Source of the DNA: Rhizomys pruinosus
Lineage: Eukaryota > Chordata > Mammalia > Rodentia > Spalacidae
Direction of reading: 5' to 3'
Assembly: GCA_009823505.1 (NCBI GenBank)
Contig: VZQC01000565.1
Coordinates: 1,000,206-1,064,205, forward strand
DNA: 64,000 nucleotides
The notes under the pieces are model-generated. The model was not told the origin of the DNA and searched no databases. It saw nothing but the letters and a program-made list of their open reading frames with translations. Made by a program: the position numbers and the translations under genes. Positions 12,302 through 25,344 of the stretch are shown here, in pieces (positions within the stretch are counted from its first letter, which is position 1; each line of letters starts with the position of its first letter).

Positions 12302-12569
12302 CTTTTTTTTTTTTTTTTTTGGTTTTGTTTTTTTGTTTTTTTTTTTTTTTTTATGTGTATGCATGTATTTTGTCTGCATGCAGGTCTGTGCACCCGTGGT
12401 CGTGCAATGCCGCGGAGGTAGAAGAGGTCCACTGAGTCCCCTGGATCTGGAGTTCCTCCTGGAATTGGAGTACAGACGGTTCTTAGCCCCGTGTGGGTGC
12501 TGGGGAATCGAAACCCGGGTCCTCTGCAAGGCGCTCGTATGATCTTAACCGCTACTATCTCTCCAGCCC
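12302..12569 (-). mobile_element. B2 SINE present only in duplication copy 1
   Basis: T-rich tail, then GTATGCATGTATTTTGTCTGC through to CTATCTCTCCAGCCC. Copy 2 has an empty site at about 21240-21260 (GGCTGCACTTTTGAAA). It carries the 17-bp duplication and has scattered indels. Confidence 0.9.
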
Positions 12570-12739
12570 TGGGCGTGCACGTTTGAAAAAAAGGAAATAT
12601 ATGAATTTTGTCACATCAATATCCTTGAAATTCACAAAGAAAATGCATTTGAAATGCAGTCTGTTCAAAAATTTTAGGAAACATTGCTTAGCAAGGAATA
12701 TTTTTTTTATATTTTCCCAGTTGTGAACCCTGAGAGCTA

Positions 12740-13500
12740 CAATGCAATGGTGGCAGGAGGACTGTGTAGTAACCAACGCTTTCTAATTGGAATCAAGGTC
12801 CGCTTTCTAACTGGACATCGCTTTATAGGATGGAGCCTATACGTGACATTGATATCAGCCATAGGAATCTGAAGTTAGACAGGTCACAATCCACTAGGGA
12901 AGAGCTACATAGGATTATTGTGCTAGACAGCTTATAGTATTAAACTGATCCTAGTGGCCTTCGTTTGTGTAACCCATAGATTAATTTACCTTTCAACTCT
13001 CATTAGAGAGTCTTCTCTATCCACTGATGGTGATTAACACCCTTGGCAACCGTAGAGAACAAGAGACTACAAAGTGTTCGTAGGACACCTGTATCAAACT
13101 TCTGCCGCTCCCAAGCCTCGGATGACATGGAGAGGCGCAGAAATTGATAAGAGCCAAGAGGTGGTAGTGACCACAAGGAAACTGTTTCCAGCAGCTGGTG
13201 ATTTATTCATATGAACTCTCAATTGTGAGAGCATGCACAGGTCCCACCTATGATCAAGCGCAGAAAAAATCCCAGCATAGATGTGGGTAAATGTGTTAGA
13301 AACCTGAAACTCTATCTAAGGAAGTATTGACAACCAAATGTCTTCTGGGAAAGAGGAAAGTCTCCTATTAGGGTTAAAAATCAATGGGAGGTTGAGTAGG
13401 ATCAGGGGAACCCCAGTAAAGGAACACAAATTATATCCTATAGGCCCTTAAATGTGGTGTGTGGTGTGGTGTGTGGTATATCTAAATATATTTCTGCAAC
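12740..13500 (+). mobile_element. Old L1 3' UTR fragment (copy 1)
   Basis: Contains TAGTATTAAACTGATC, ACCCATAGATTAATTTACC and ACAGGTCCC-type blocks shared with 1540-2690. It ends in a TG-rich tract near 13452-13480 and a polyadenylation-like AATAAAATATT. Paired with 21410-22200. Confidence 0.5.
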
Positions 13501-14100
13501 AATAAAATATTATTTAGATAAACGTGTTATTAGTGCCAGTTTTTAATGGAGTTTGCAGTTATAAATGAGGTCCTAGTGTAATAGCATAAGGGTCTCCACT
13601 TGCTTAAAATAATTGTCTTCTAATCAAGAAAGAAAAAAAATTAATCCCTTCACCTTTCTTTTTTAAAAAAATATGCAGAGATTGGATGATAGCACAAGGA
13701 AATTGAAAGTATTATGTGAAATAAATATAAGGTGAACTCAGAGTATTCATGTGATAACACTGAATAAACAATGTATATCTGTTCTGCCTCTTACTCTGTA
13801 AGTTTTAATTCAAACTAACTGCCAATAGTAGAAATTCAAGGCATTGAAATTCAGCCTAATACTCATTACTGTTATTTATTGCAGTATTCCAAGAAGCAGC
13901 TCCATTTCAAGAGTGAATTTACTCATAGAAGGTTGGGGTTGTCTATGCAGCATGCAGCTCCTACCCAGTGTCATTCTAAACTTATGGCTCTCCACTATTG
14001 TAGGACAAGGTATGTGGAAATAGATTTGAATATTTTGTCTTCAGTTAAGTGTGTTTATTTGTTGTATCTGTGTAACTATATTTTTAAATTATTTTATTTT
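13501..14100. other. Unassigned segment in copy 1
   Basis: Shared with 22201-22800. The short ORF at 13879-14136 is reproduced in copy 2 but has no recognisable domain. I call no gene. Confidence 0.35.
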
Positions 14101-15242
14101 TTATTTCTTTCCTTTTTCAAAGCCAATTTTTATTGACTTTGTGCATTTCATATAAAATTTCCAATCAAATTACTAACCGTGGACCCCTCCCCCACCAGAG
14201 TCTCAATATTCTGCCAAAACATATATTTCATCTTTTTCTCAGTCTTTTTTAAAATTTGTTGATGGAGAAGTATACAATGTTTTTGAGGATAAGTTCACCA
14301 TTTCAGTCAGTTCTTGACCCAGTCTTTGTTGATTGCTGTTGCTGTTGTTGTCTGTATTCTTCCAATATGCATCATCCAATCCAAATAGCATATATGCATG
14401 CACATATTCACAGGTTCTTATTTCATTTCAGCTTTTTTTTTTCTCTTTATTAGGCTGAAAGATGTTATGTTTTCTTTAAGGAATTCAGTTTTCCTTTGGC
14501 AACCCAAACCACTCATCGCTTCTGTTGTGTCTCCACACTGGGGTTTTCCCTTCCCATGGTCAACCAAATTGAGGTCCAGTAAGCACGTGTCCTGTCTGAT
14601 CCTCCTGTACTGATCTCCTGATTACGCCTGGGAGTCTAACAATGAGCAATCAATCTCCTAAAGAGGGTCTGAAGACCCCAGAGCTAGTAGCTCAGGATCC
14701 ACAAGCTGGATGTCTCAGCAGATTCCCAATTGGTCACTGAAAGGTTTGGAGGACTTCTTTGTGAGACCATGAGTTTCAATCCATGTTGGAGAAGTTGAAA
14801 AAACTGTCTGCATGTCTTTTGTTAAGGATTGCCGAAGCATTGGCAGTCCAGGAGCTAGCTGCCCTTTGCTAGTAAGACAGGCAAAAAAATGTCTCTTTAT
14901 TTGTTATTTTTTGTCTTTTTTAACTAAGACTATCAAGTTTATATATTGGCCTGAAGTTACAGTTTCCAGGCCTTATTAATTGTTACTATTATTTATTTCT
15001 GGTTTATACTTTCCTTTTGGATGTTTCAGGGAACACACAGTGCCAGATTACAGGGTTTTTGTTTTTCTTGAGGTCTAGTTGAGATCTGGTCCTCAGGGTT
15101 CACATCGTTTGGAGGTGGGGGGAGGGAGCCCCTGGCTCCGTTTGTCTTTTCAATTCACAGTTCCATCCACTTGAGGAACAAACTCAGGTCTTCGCTTGAC
15201 CAGGCTTCCCTTTTGAAGCATGAGAATAGGCCTTTTGCTCTT

Positions 15243-15413
15243 TATTTTTATTTATTATTTTTTTATTTTTGGTCTTTTCGAGAAGGGTCATCCCTGTAGC
15301 CCCAGCTGTCCTGGGAACTCACTTTGTAGACCAGGCTGGCCTTGAACTCAGAAGATCCACCTGCCTATGCCTCCCAGTGCTAGGAGTAAAGGCGTTGCAC
15401 CACCACACCGGCA
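15243..15413 (-). mobile_element. B1 SINE in L1 3' UTR, copy 1
   Basis: T-rich tail, GGTCTTTTCGAGAAGGGTC, then ACCAGGCTGGCCTTGAACTC to CACCACACCGGC. Same insertion as 23895-24071. Confidence 0.9.
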
Positions 15414-16499
15414 GAAGGTCTCTTTATAGACTGGACACTGGCTGCTGATTTCCCATTAGTGATCTCCAAGACTTCCCTGAACACCGAAACTGGTGACTCA
15501 GCATTTGGCAGTGATAATTCAAAGAGATGCCCCCATGCATAGTCCTCTTGGTAACTTAGGTTGACCTCTGAGGACAAGGAACAATGTCTTCCCTGAAGGT
15601 CCTCAGCCCACATTGGAATGGGCAATTAAGTATTGCTGTTAAGGCATCCAGAAAGGCTAAGTAACACCAGCCTGATACTTTTCACTACTATGAATATTTT
15701 TAGGAGAAAGGCTTGGACAAAGCTCAAGCAAGCCTTATATAAGAAATGTCTAAGAAGCACTCCCATAATCAAATACTGTGGCTAGACATAATGTCATGAC
15801 ATACTAGTTTTTTCCTCATTCTTTGAATTCTATTTGCTCTAAAGTATGCATACATACCCTCCACCCATATATACCAAAAATTGCGTCTAGTGAAAAAAAG
15901 TATAGGCTTAGTTTCAGAACTGTTTAAGAGGATTCACAATATAAGAACACAAGTTGATTTCACATCATGAGGATAAATATATAAACATTAATGTTGCTGC
16001 AGTTTGACTTTCAACTAGTTACTTGGCCCTAGCATCACACAGATGAGGGATACATTATCCTTTGCTTTTCTGTGACTGTGTTACTTCACTTAATGATAAT
16101 ATCTTCTAGTCTACAATCATACCAGTGCAAATGTTCATGATGTCAATTTCTTTGCCATCGGCATAGAACCTCCATTGTGTAGATATGTACCACACTTTCT
16201 CTATACACTTCCATTCTCAGTTGAGGGCCATCTTGGGTTAGTTCCAGCTCTTGATAATTGTAAAAGAGGCTGGCAATAAACATGCGATATGCGTCTATTC
16301 TCTGCAGTAAAATGAGATCTTGTGGGTATCAAATGGATTGGTATGACTGGGTCAGTTGGAAAGCTAATTTTGCATAATTTAAGAGGTTTTTCCACACTGC
16401 TTCCATAGTGGTTGTTACAATGTTTACATTCCCACCAGCAGCAGATGAGTGTTTCTCCTTTCCCCACAACCTCTTCGCACTTGTATCATTTGCTTTCTT

Positions 16500-16732
16500 T
16501 TTTTAAAATTTATTTTATCTTGTATGTGTATGATGATGTTATTGTCTGCATGGTGGGTTTTGTGCACCCATATTGTGAAATGCCACGGAGGTTTAAGAGG
16601 GCGTCGGATTTCCCTTGAACTGGATTCAAAGATGGTTCTCAGCTGCCCATGTGTGGTCCTGGGATCAACCCAGGTCCTCTGCAACAGCAGTCGAGCACTC
16701 TTAACCAGCTATGGCCATTCTCCACCGCCAAT
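16500..16732 (-). mobile_element. B2 SINE in ORF2, copy 1
   Basis: Same insertion as 25125-25344. Single-unit B2 type, with many indels relative to copy 2. Confidence 0.88.
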
Positions 16733-19122
16733 CATTTGTTTTTTGACTAGCCAGTCTTCATAGGAGTGAGATGATATGCTAACATGGTTTTAATTGCATT
16801 TCCTTAATTAGTACAGCAACGTATGGTCACATTTTAAAGATGTTTCCAGCCATCTCTAATTCCTCAGTTTGTGAAGTCTTCTGTCAGTCTTTCTTCCATC
16901 CTTTTGAGTGATCATTTGTGTTTCTTCTTCTTTGTTTTTTGAGTAGTTGATATCAATTCTGGAAATTACTGCTTTTGTCAGACATATCACTGGTGAAGGT
17001 TTCCTACCATCTGTGTGTTTCTCTTCACTTCCTTTTGATGTTTCTTTTGCTGTCAGAAGTTTTGTGGTTAAATGAGGTGTCCATTTGTACTATGTTGATC
17101 TTATTTCTCTCGCACAAGCTGCTGTTGATTTGAATCTTTTTTTGTATTTTTTTTTTTTTTTTTAGTTGCCTGTTTTCTTTTTCACTTCAGAGTTTGGGTA
17201 TCATGTTGAGTCTTTTGATCCATTGGGATTTGATTTTGGTACTATAGGTAGAGGGTAAAGGGTTTAACCTATTCTGTCACCACGTGGTGATCCAGTTTTT
17301 GCCAACACTACTAATTGCTGATGGATGCGTCCCTTTTCCTCCATTGAGATCTTCTCTTGTCTCCCCCTGTTAAATTATGCAGTGGCTGACAGAAATTGGT
17401 ATGTGCTCCTTTGGATCTTCGTTTTTTCCATGGTCTACCGGTCTGTTTTTTGCTGTCATTATCAAACTTATTTTTATGACTATAGCCCTGTAAGTATATT
17501 CGAAAATCTGGTATATAAATTCCCACCTGTATCTCTCTTTTTGCTTAGTGGTTGCTTTGGCTATATTCATGGTCTTTTGTTTTCCTTTCTAATGAAATTT
17601 AAGTGATTTCGTGTAAGAAACATCTGGGGATTTTAATGCATGTGGCATTAAATCTGTACAAAGAGTTTGGGTAGATAGGGACATTTTCTCTACTTATTAA
17701 TTTTCCCAATCCATGAGCATGGGAGGTTTTCCATCTGTCCTTAATCTTCTTCATTTCCTTTTCATGGAATTTAAATTTTTGTTTAGCGATTTTTTTTGGT
17801 CTTTGGTTAGGTTTGTTTCTAGGTAATTTTTTTGTTTTTGAGAGCTATTGTGAGAGGGAAGATCCTCATATTTCTTTCTTCAGGTTTGTTTTGTTGTTGG
17901 TTTTGTAAGAAGGCTTCTGATTTCTTTCTAGGTTAATTGTTGTACTCCTGACACTTTTACTGAAGCTGTTAATCATTTCAGGAGTTTTCTGGTGACATTT
18001 TTAGCATTCCTTAGGTAACACTTACTTTTTTCCTCCCAATATCATCTGCAAAAGGGATACCTTCGAACTTCCTCTTGTCCAAATTAGACTCACTTTAATT
18101 TCCTTTTCTGTACCATAATTGCCCTAACCCACGGTTTCAGGAACTCGGTTTGAGAGAAGGAGTGGCTTTGCTAATTACATTGAGGATGGATCCCTCCCAA
18201 TCAAATTACGCCCTTCTATGGACTTTAAGCATGAAAGGAGGCTGGATTTTGTCAAAGGCTTTTTCGAATCAAATTGAGATGTCATTGTGGTTTTTATCTT
18301 TGAGTTCATTATATTGTTTTATGATATTTATTGATTTTTCTTTTGTTGAACCATCCCTGCATCTCTGGTATGAATCCAAATGGGTCATGATGGATGATTT
18401 TTCTTGATGTGGGTTCTGATATGCAGTTTTGCAAATATTTTGTTGAGAATTTTTGCATCTGTGTTCATTAATGAGACGAGTCTTATCATTTTCTTTTTTG
18501 GTTGTATCTTTGTCCTGGTTTGTAATTAGAAGTAACATGTTGGCTTCATAGAAAGGAATTGGGATTTCCCTCTGCTTGATCTTTCTGAACAGTTTGAGTA
18601 ATTTGGTTTTAAGTCTTGAAATGTTTTATAGATTCTTGCCATGAAACCATTCTGGGCCTGGACGTGATTTAGTCGGGCGAGGTTACTTTATTACATTTTC
18701 TTTCTTCATTATTATGGGTCTGTTATAAACTGTCAATCTCTTCTCGGTTAAGCTTTGGTGATTCCACAGTATTTCAGATATTTATTATCATTCTCTTAGG
18801 TTTCAAACATGTAGATAAAGAAGGTTTTGAAAGTATTCCCATATGTTCTGGATCATTTTGTTGTCTGTTGTGATATTTCCCATTTCATCATGAATTCTAT
18901 TAATTTAGAGTTGCTCTCTTCTTTTTGGTTAATGGGCTATGAGGTCTATCTATCTTGTTTATTCTTGCAAAGAACCAACTTTTGAATTTATTGATCTTTT
19001 GTATTATTTTGTTTTGATTATTAATTTTCCTCTCTGATTTTTGTTATTTCTTCTGTACTTTGTGTTGTGTTTCTCAAGAGTTTTAGTGCAGTGTTAGATC
19101 ATTTATTTGTGCTCTTTCTGTT

Positions 19123-19141
19123 TTTTTTTTTTTTTTTCATT

Positions 19142-19178
<37 letters not shown>
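19123..19178. repeat. Two poly(T) runs replacing L1 sequence
   Basis: T runs of about 16 and more than 30 bases stand where copy 2 (27670-27725) has about 40 bases of ordinary L1 sequence containing TGAAGTCACCCAAGG and a CCCTCTTAGGG. Confidence 0.85.
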
Positions 19179-19180
<2 letters not shown>

Positions 19181-19531
19181 GATGCTTTTAAGTAATCCAT
19201 AGGTTTTGTTGTGTTTGTATTGTCATTGTTTGTTTTAGTTCCAGGAACACAGAGCTGTGCTTAGTCCTCATTTTCTTGTAGTAGATGGGTTATCCCAGCA
19301 TTGATATTGAGCTTTATTTCACTGTGGTCTGATAGAAATCATAGAATTATTTCAATATTTTTGTATTTGTTGAGTGGTTTTTTGTGTGTCCCAGTAGTGG
19401 TCGATTTTGGAGAATGAACTGAGTAAAAGTATATTCTGGTGGATTTGGTAAAAATTCTCTAGATGTCTGTGAGGTCATTTGGTGTATCGTATTCTTCAGT
19501 TCGATGTCCTCTGATTTATTCTTTGTCTAGT

Positions 19532-20000
19532 GAACTTTGCAGGTAAATGTATGGAACTTGAAGCCATTATGCTAAGTGAAGTAACACAGTCCCAGAAAAA
19601 CAAGCGGCAAATGGTCTTCCACATTCGTGGATGCTAACACCAAATCCCTAGATGAAAGGCAAGCTGAACAACATTACTGTTATATTTCTGTTTATCTGAA
19701 AGCAACTATGTTCTTTTAATGTAAAGCTCTTAATGGGCTCTAGAATTGATCCACTACTTACTTTCATACTCTGTAATTACCGTATATGACTGGAAATTGT
19801 GTATTCATATGTTAGAGTAATATAAAATTAAAGGAGGAAAATGTGAATTCCTAAACATAAAAAAGACTGAGAGAAAGATGCAGGACAGTCATGGCAGAAT
19901 GCATGATCTGGGGTGGGGTTGGGGGAAGAGAAAAGGGAATATGTCTAAACTGAACTGAGAAATACACAATACATCAATAAAAGCATTATAAAAAAGATTA
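19532..20000 (+). mobile_element. 3' end of the decayed + strand L1
   Basis: Starts GAACTTTGCAGGTAAATG, which lies in the last ORF2 codons in the related L1 at 58866. It continues through the 3' UTR with a G-rich tract (GGGGTGGGGTTGGGGG) and ends with AATAAAAGCATTATAAAAAA. It fits as the continuation of the element broken at 12097, with about 150 bp of L1 missing between. Confidence 0.85.
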
Positions 20001-20019
20001 TGATGCATTTCCTGCAGCC

Positions 20020-20425
20020 CCATGTTTGCAACAATTGTTTTCATGATATCTAATTTGGTAAATCAATCTAGCCCCCCCAACCAGGTAAATACATCAGAAA
20101 AGAGGTACAGGGCATTTCATAAACATTTCATTGTTTATTCAGCCATAAACAATGAAATGGGGATGTCTGTAGGGACATAGAAAAAATTGCTAATTATGTT
20201 ACATGAAATATGTCAGATTTGGAAAAACAAGTACTATGTGTTTTGTCTCATGTGTGTGGAATCCCTAAAAAGAGACATGAATGTGGAAGAGGTACTATTC
20301 AGGAAGAAAAAGGGGTCAGGGCAGAAAGGTGAGGAGGGTAATGGGGGTCAACATGGTCCAAGTGTATCCTACTCCTCTATGTAAATACAAGGAAATGCAT
20401 TTTTTATTCAATTATGACACACTAA
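20020..20425 (+). mobile_element. Old L1 ORF2 3' end / 3' UTR fragment
   Basis: Motifs in the order expected for the end of an old L1 (TTTATTCAGCCATAAA, then ACATGAAATATGTCAGA, then GTGGAATCCC) and a GGGAGGGTAATGGGG-like purine tract. Strongly diverged. Confidence 0.5.
20124..20159. repeat. Perfect 14-bp inverted repeat, 8-base loop
   Basis: CATTTCATTGTTTA at 20124-20137 is the exact reverse complement of 20146-20159. It sits inside the old L1 fragment. Confidence 0.9.
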
Positions 20426-21057
20426 CAAGAGCCTAAAATCCCCGATTTTGTATTGAAGAAGAATTATAGAAATTTTAGACAACATGTAAGCATTCTGAAC
20501 TCTGACTCCTCCCCTCACAAGGGCCTGTGCTGCACTTACTTCTGTAAACTGACCTGCCTAATCTGTGCAGTTTGTTTCCTTCTGAGTTTATAGAGATATT
20601 TTGCCCCTGTTCACTCTCCTTGCTTCATTCTCCACTCTTGACTGACTGTATAGGGAGCACTCTTGTGATAGAGAGCTTAGAACTCTACCAATAACTAGCT
20701 GGAGTTTATACTTGCGCACCTTAGCCAGTAAGTGTCCTGTGTTTGCCATTCTGCCTGCCTTTACATTGCAAAATCCCTTCAAAAGAGAGAGTCTAGCAGT
20801 CTGCACTGCAATTGGTGAGGCACTGATGGCCACAGGATGCACTCTGGTTTATATGATTGGACAGAGTCTGGAGTGAGTCCATTGATGATGATAAATGTCT
20901 TAAAAACAGGCAGATATCTTATGCCTCTGTCTCCAAATATTTCTGTTGAATTTCTGACTACCTGGCTTTGTTTGTCTTTGGTCATTGAATTTTCTAATAT
21001 AACTTTTTTTTTCTCGCTCAATAGTGCACCAAAACTGCAAAGCCCAGGGTAGCACCT
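20426..21057. other. Unassigned sequence left of duplication copy 2
   Basis: No gene or repeat recognised. Not shared with the left flank of copy 1. Confidence 0.4.
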
Positions 21058-21409
21058 CTGAGCCCTGAAAGAGAGAAGATGAAATTATCCAGTCTTTTAC
21101 AATGGTATGGTATTTATGAAAATTTATGATGTCATCTTTCTTTACCACTGCATAGAAGATTTATTTAATGACCTCTTCTCAGGGGTAGACTTTTGGGCAA
21201 TTTCCAGAGACTGTAAATGGATATTTTTATAATTTACTTTATGGCTGCACTTTTGAAAAAAGGAAATATATGAATTTTGTCACATCAATATCCTTGAAAT
21301 CTCACAAAGAAAATGCATTTGAAATGCAGTCTGTTCAAAAATTTTAGGAAACATTGCTTAGCAAGGAATATTTTTTTTATATTTTCCCAGTTGTGAACCC
21401 TGAGAGCTA

Positions 21410-22200
21410 CAATGCAATGGTGGCAGGAGGACTGTGTAGTAACCAACAGCTTTCTAATTGGAATCAAGGTCCGCTTTCTAACTGGACTAAAGGTCTGCTT
21501 TATAGGATGGAGCCTATACGTGACATTGATATCAGCCATAGGAATCTGAAGTTAGACAGGTCACAATCCATAGGGAAGAGCTACATAGGATTATTGTGCT
21601 AGACAGCTATAGTATTAAACTGACTCCTAGTGGCCTTGTTGTTATACCCATAGATTAATTTACCTTTCAACTCTCATTAGAGAGTCTTCTCTATCCATCT
21701 GATGGTGATTAACACACCACTGGGCAACCCGTAGAGAACAAGAGACTACCAAGTGTTCGTAGGACACCTGTATCAAACTTCTGCCTCCCTAGGCTCGGAG
21801 ATCATTGGGAAGAGGAGGCAGAAAATTGTAAGAGCCAGAGGTGGTAGATGACCACAAGGAAACTGTCTTCCAGACAGCTGGTGAGTTATTCATATGAACT
21901 CAACAATTGTGAGAGCATGCACAGGTCCCACCTATGATCAAGGCAGATAAAATCCCAGCATAGATGTGGGTAAATGTGTTAGAAACCTGAAACTCTATCT
22001 AAGGAAGTATTGACAACCAATGTCTTCTGGGAAGGAGAGACAGTCTCCTATAAGGGTTAAAAATCATGGGAGGTTGAGTAGGATTCAGGGGAACCCACAG
22101 TAAAGGAACACAAATTATATCCTATAGGCCCTTAAATGTGGTGTGTGTGTGTGTGTGTATATCTAAATATATTTCTGCAACAATAAAATATTATTTAGAT
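21410..22200 (+). mobile_element. Old L1 3' UTR fragment (copy 2)
   Basis: Same blocks as 12740-13500. Here the TG tract is a regular (GT)n at 22138-22160. Confidence 0.5.
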
Positions 22201-22765
22201 AAACGTGTTATTAGTGCCAGTTTTTAATGGAGTTTGCAGTTATAAATGAGGTCCTAGTGTAATAGCATAAGGGTCTCCACTTGCTTAAAATAATTGTCTT
22301 CTAATCAAGAAAGAAAAAAAATTAATCCCTTCACCTTTCTTTTTTTAAAAAAATATGCAGAGATTGGATGAGTAGCACAAGGAAATTGAAAGTATTATGC
22401 TGAAATAAATATAAGGTGAACTCAGAGTATTCATGTGATAACACTGAATAAACAATGTATATCTGTTCTGCCTCTTACTCTGTAAGTTTTAATCTCAAAC
22501 TAACTGCCAATAGTAGAAATTCAAGGCATTGAAATTCAGCCTAATACTCATTACTGTTATTTATTGCAGTATTCCAAGAAGCAGCTCCATTTCAAGAGTG
22601 AATTTACTCATAGAAGGTTGGGGTTGTCTATGCAGCATGCAGCTCCTACCCAGTGTCATTCTAAACTTATGGCTCTCCACTATTGTAGGACAAGGTATGT
22701 GGAAATAGATTTGAATATTTTGTCTTCAGTTAAGTGTGTTTATTTGTTGTATCTGTGTAACTATA
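22201..22765. other. Unassigned segment in copy 2
   Basis: Counterpart of 13501-14100. Nothing recognised. Confidence 0.35.
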
Positions 22766-23894
22766 TTTTTAAATTATTTTTATTTTTTATTTTCTTTCCT
22801 TTTTTCAAAGCCAATTTTTATTGAATCTTTGTGCATTTCATATAAAATTTCCAATCAAATCTAGACCTGTGACCCCTCCCCCCACCAGAGCTCATATATT
22901 CTGCCAAACATATTTTTCATCTTTTTCTCAGTCTTTTTTAAAATTTTTGATGCAGAAGTATAATGTTTTGAGCAGAAGTTCACCATTTCAGTCAGTTCTT
23001 TGACCCAGTCTTTTTGTTATTGCTGTTGCTGTTGTTGTTGTAATTCCTTCCAATATGCATCACTCCAAAATATGCATATATGCATGCCACATATATCATA
23101 GGTTTTATCATCTTCAGCTTTTTTTCTCTTTATTAGGATGAAAGATGTTATGTTTGAAGGCACCTCATTGGCAAGTCCAAACCAACATCAGTTCTGCCCT
23201 TGTGTTCCACACTGGGGTTTTCCCTTCCTATGGTCACCAAATGAGGTCCAGTAAGCACTGTGTCCTGTCTTGATCCTCCTGTACTGGTCTCCTTGATACA
23301 GCCTGGGCAGTCCAACAATGGCAGTCTAAACTCTAAAGAGGCTGAAACCCCAGTAGTAGCTCAGACCACAAGCTGGATGTCTCAGCAGTTCCCATCTGGC
23401 ACTGAAGGTTTGGAGGATTCTTTGGAGACACATGATTCTTCAGTCCATATTGAAAGGTTTAAAAACTGTCTCATGTCTTTGAAGGATGGCAAAAGCAGTG
23501 GCAGCCCAGGGTAGCTGCGCTTGCTAGTAAGACAGGCAAAACAACTGTGCTCTTTTTTGTTATTTTTGTCTTTTTACTAAGATCTCAAATTTTATGCCTG
23601 AAGTACAGATTCTCAGGCCTTATTAATTTGTTACTAATTATTTATTTCTGGTTATACTTTCCTTTTGGATGTTTAAGGGAACACACAGTTAGCCCAGATT
23701 AATCAAGGTTTTTGTTTTCTTGAGGTTAGTTGAGGATCTGGTCCTCAGGGTTCACTCAGGCTTTGGAGGTGGGGGGAGGGAGCCCCTGGCTCCTTTTGGC
23801 TTTTCATTCACCAGTTCCATCCACTTGAGGACAAACTCAGGTCTTCCTAGACCAGGCTTCCCTTTTTGAAGCATGAGCAGATAGTCCTCTTTAT

Positions 23895-24071
23895 TTGTTT
23901 TATTTTTATTTATTTATTTTTTTTTTTTTGGTCTTTTCGAGACAGGGTCTTCCTTTAGCCCCAGCTGTCCTGGAACTCACTTTGTAGACCAGGCTGGCCT
24001 TGAACTCACAAAGATCCACCTGCCTCTGCCTCCCAAGTGCTAGGATTAAAGGCGTGCGCCACCACACCCGG
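23895..24071 (-). mobile_element. B1 SINE in L1 3' UTR, copy 2
   Basis: Complete - strand B1 with the 17-bp target duplication CAGATAGTCCTCTTTAT at 23878-23894 and 24072-24088. Confidence 0.96.
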
Positions 24072-25124
24072 CAGATAGTCCTCTTTATAGACTGGACACT
24101 GGCTGAAGTCCCATTAGTGGATCTCCAAGACCTCCCTGAACACGAAGACTGGTGACTCACATTTGCAGGATATTTCAAGAGATGCCCCCATGCATAGTCC
24201 TCTGGTACTTAGTTGACCTCTGAGGACAAGGAACAATGTTATCCCTGAAGGTCCTCAGCCAAATTGGTATGGCCATTAAGTATGCTTGTTAAGCATCCAG
24301 AAAGGCTAAGTTACACCAGCCTGATACTTTTAACTACTGTGTAATATTTTAGAAGAGGTTTGGACAAAAGCTCAAGCAGCCTTATATAAGAAATACTAAG
24401 AAGCACTCCCATAAAATAAATACTGTGGTTAGACATAATGTCATGACAAACTATTTTTTCCTCATTCTTTTGATCTTATATTACTCTAAAGTATGCATAC
24501 ATACCCTCCACCCATATACCAAAATTTCCTAGGTCTGAAAAAAGGTAGCTTAGTTCTAGAACATGTTAAGGGATTCACAATATAAGAACACAGTTGATTT
24601 CACATCATGAGGAATAAATATATAACATTAATGTTGCTCAGTTTGCCTTTCAACTAGTTACTTGGCCCTAGCATCCACAGATGAGGGATACCATTAGTCC
24701 TTTGCTTTTCTGGGACTGTGTTACTTCACTTAATATAATATCTTCTTGTTCCATCCATACACGTGCAAAGTTCATGATGTCATCTTTCTTTGCCACTGCA
24801 TAGAACTCCATTGTGTAGATGTACCACATTTTCTCTATCCACTTCTCAGTTGAGGGACACTTGGGTTAGTTCCAGCTCTTTGATATTGTAAAGAGAGCTG
24901 CAATAAACATGGATATGCGTGTATCTCTGCAGTAAGATGAGTCTTGTGGGTATATAACCAGGAGTGGTATGACTGGGTCAGTTGGAAAGCTAATTTTGCA
25001 TAATTTAAGGGTTTTTCCACACTGCTTTCCATAGTGGTTGTACTAATTTACATTCCCACCAGCAGCAGATGAGTGTTCCCCTTTCCCCACAACCTCTCCA
25101 GCACTTGGTATCATTTGCTTTCTT

Positions 25125-25344
25125 TTTTTTAAATTTATTCTTGTATGTGTATGAATGTATTGTCTGCATGTGGGTTTGTGCACCCATGTTGTGAAATGCC
25201 ACGGAGGTTAGAAGAGGGCGTCGGATTCCCTTGGAACTGGATTCAAAAATGGTTCTCAGCTGCCATGTGGGTCCTGGGGATCGAACCCAGGTCCTCTGCA
25301 ACAGCAGTCGGCACTCTTAACCACTATGCCATCTCTCCAGCCGC
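25125..25344 (-). mobile_element. B2 SINE in ORF2, copy 2
   Basis: Single-unit B2 on the - strand, flanked by ATCATTTGCTTTCTT at 25110-25124 and ATCATTTGTTTTCTT at 25345-25359 (one mismatch). Confidence 0.95.

Larger units (their letters stand above)
12098..19531 (+). repeat. Segmental duplication, copy 1 (about 7.4 kb)
   Basis: Colinear with 21058-28078 over its whole length: old L1 3' UTR, unique-looking segment, and a - strand L1 with the same B1 and B2 insertions. Copy 1 carries one extra B2 (12302-12569). It shows dense small indels relative to copy 2, and lies between two pieces of one + strand L1. Confidence 0.9.
14104..19531 (-). mobile_element. L1 on - strand, copy 1
   Basis: Reads from its 3' end (TTTTTATTGACTTTGTGCATTTC near 14127) through a long 3' UTR and ORF2 toward the endonuclease domain. 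Contains a B1 and a B2. ORF2 fragments are visible in reverse, for example at 18269-18538. ORF2 is shattered by indels. The homologous copy 2 reads far better. Confidence 0.9.

Noticed and set aside
13879..14136. 85-codon ORF conserved at 22564-22824
   Set aside because: Conservation is only between the two duplication copies; no domain, no start context, and it runs into the L1 tail.
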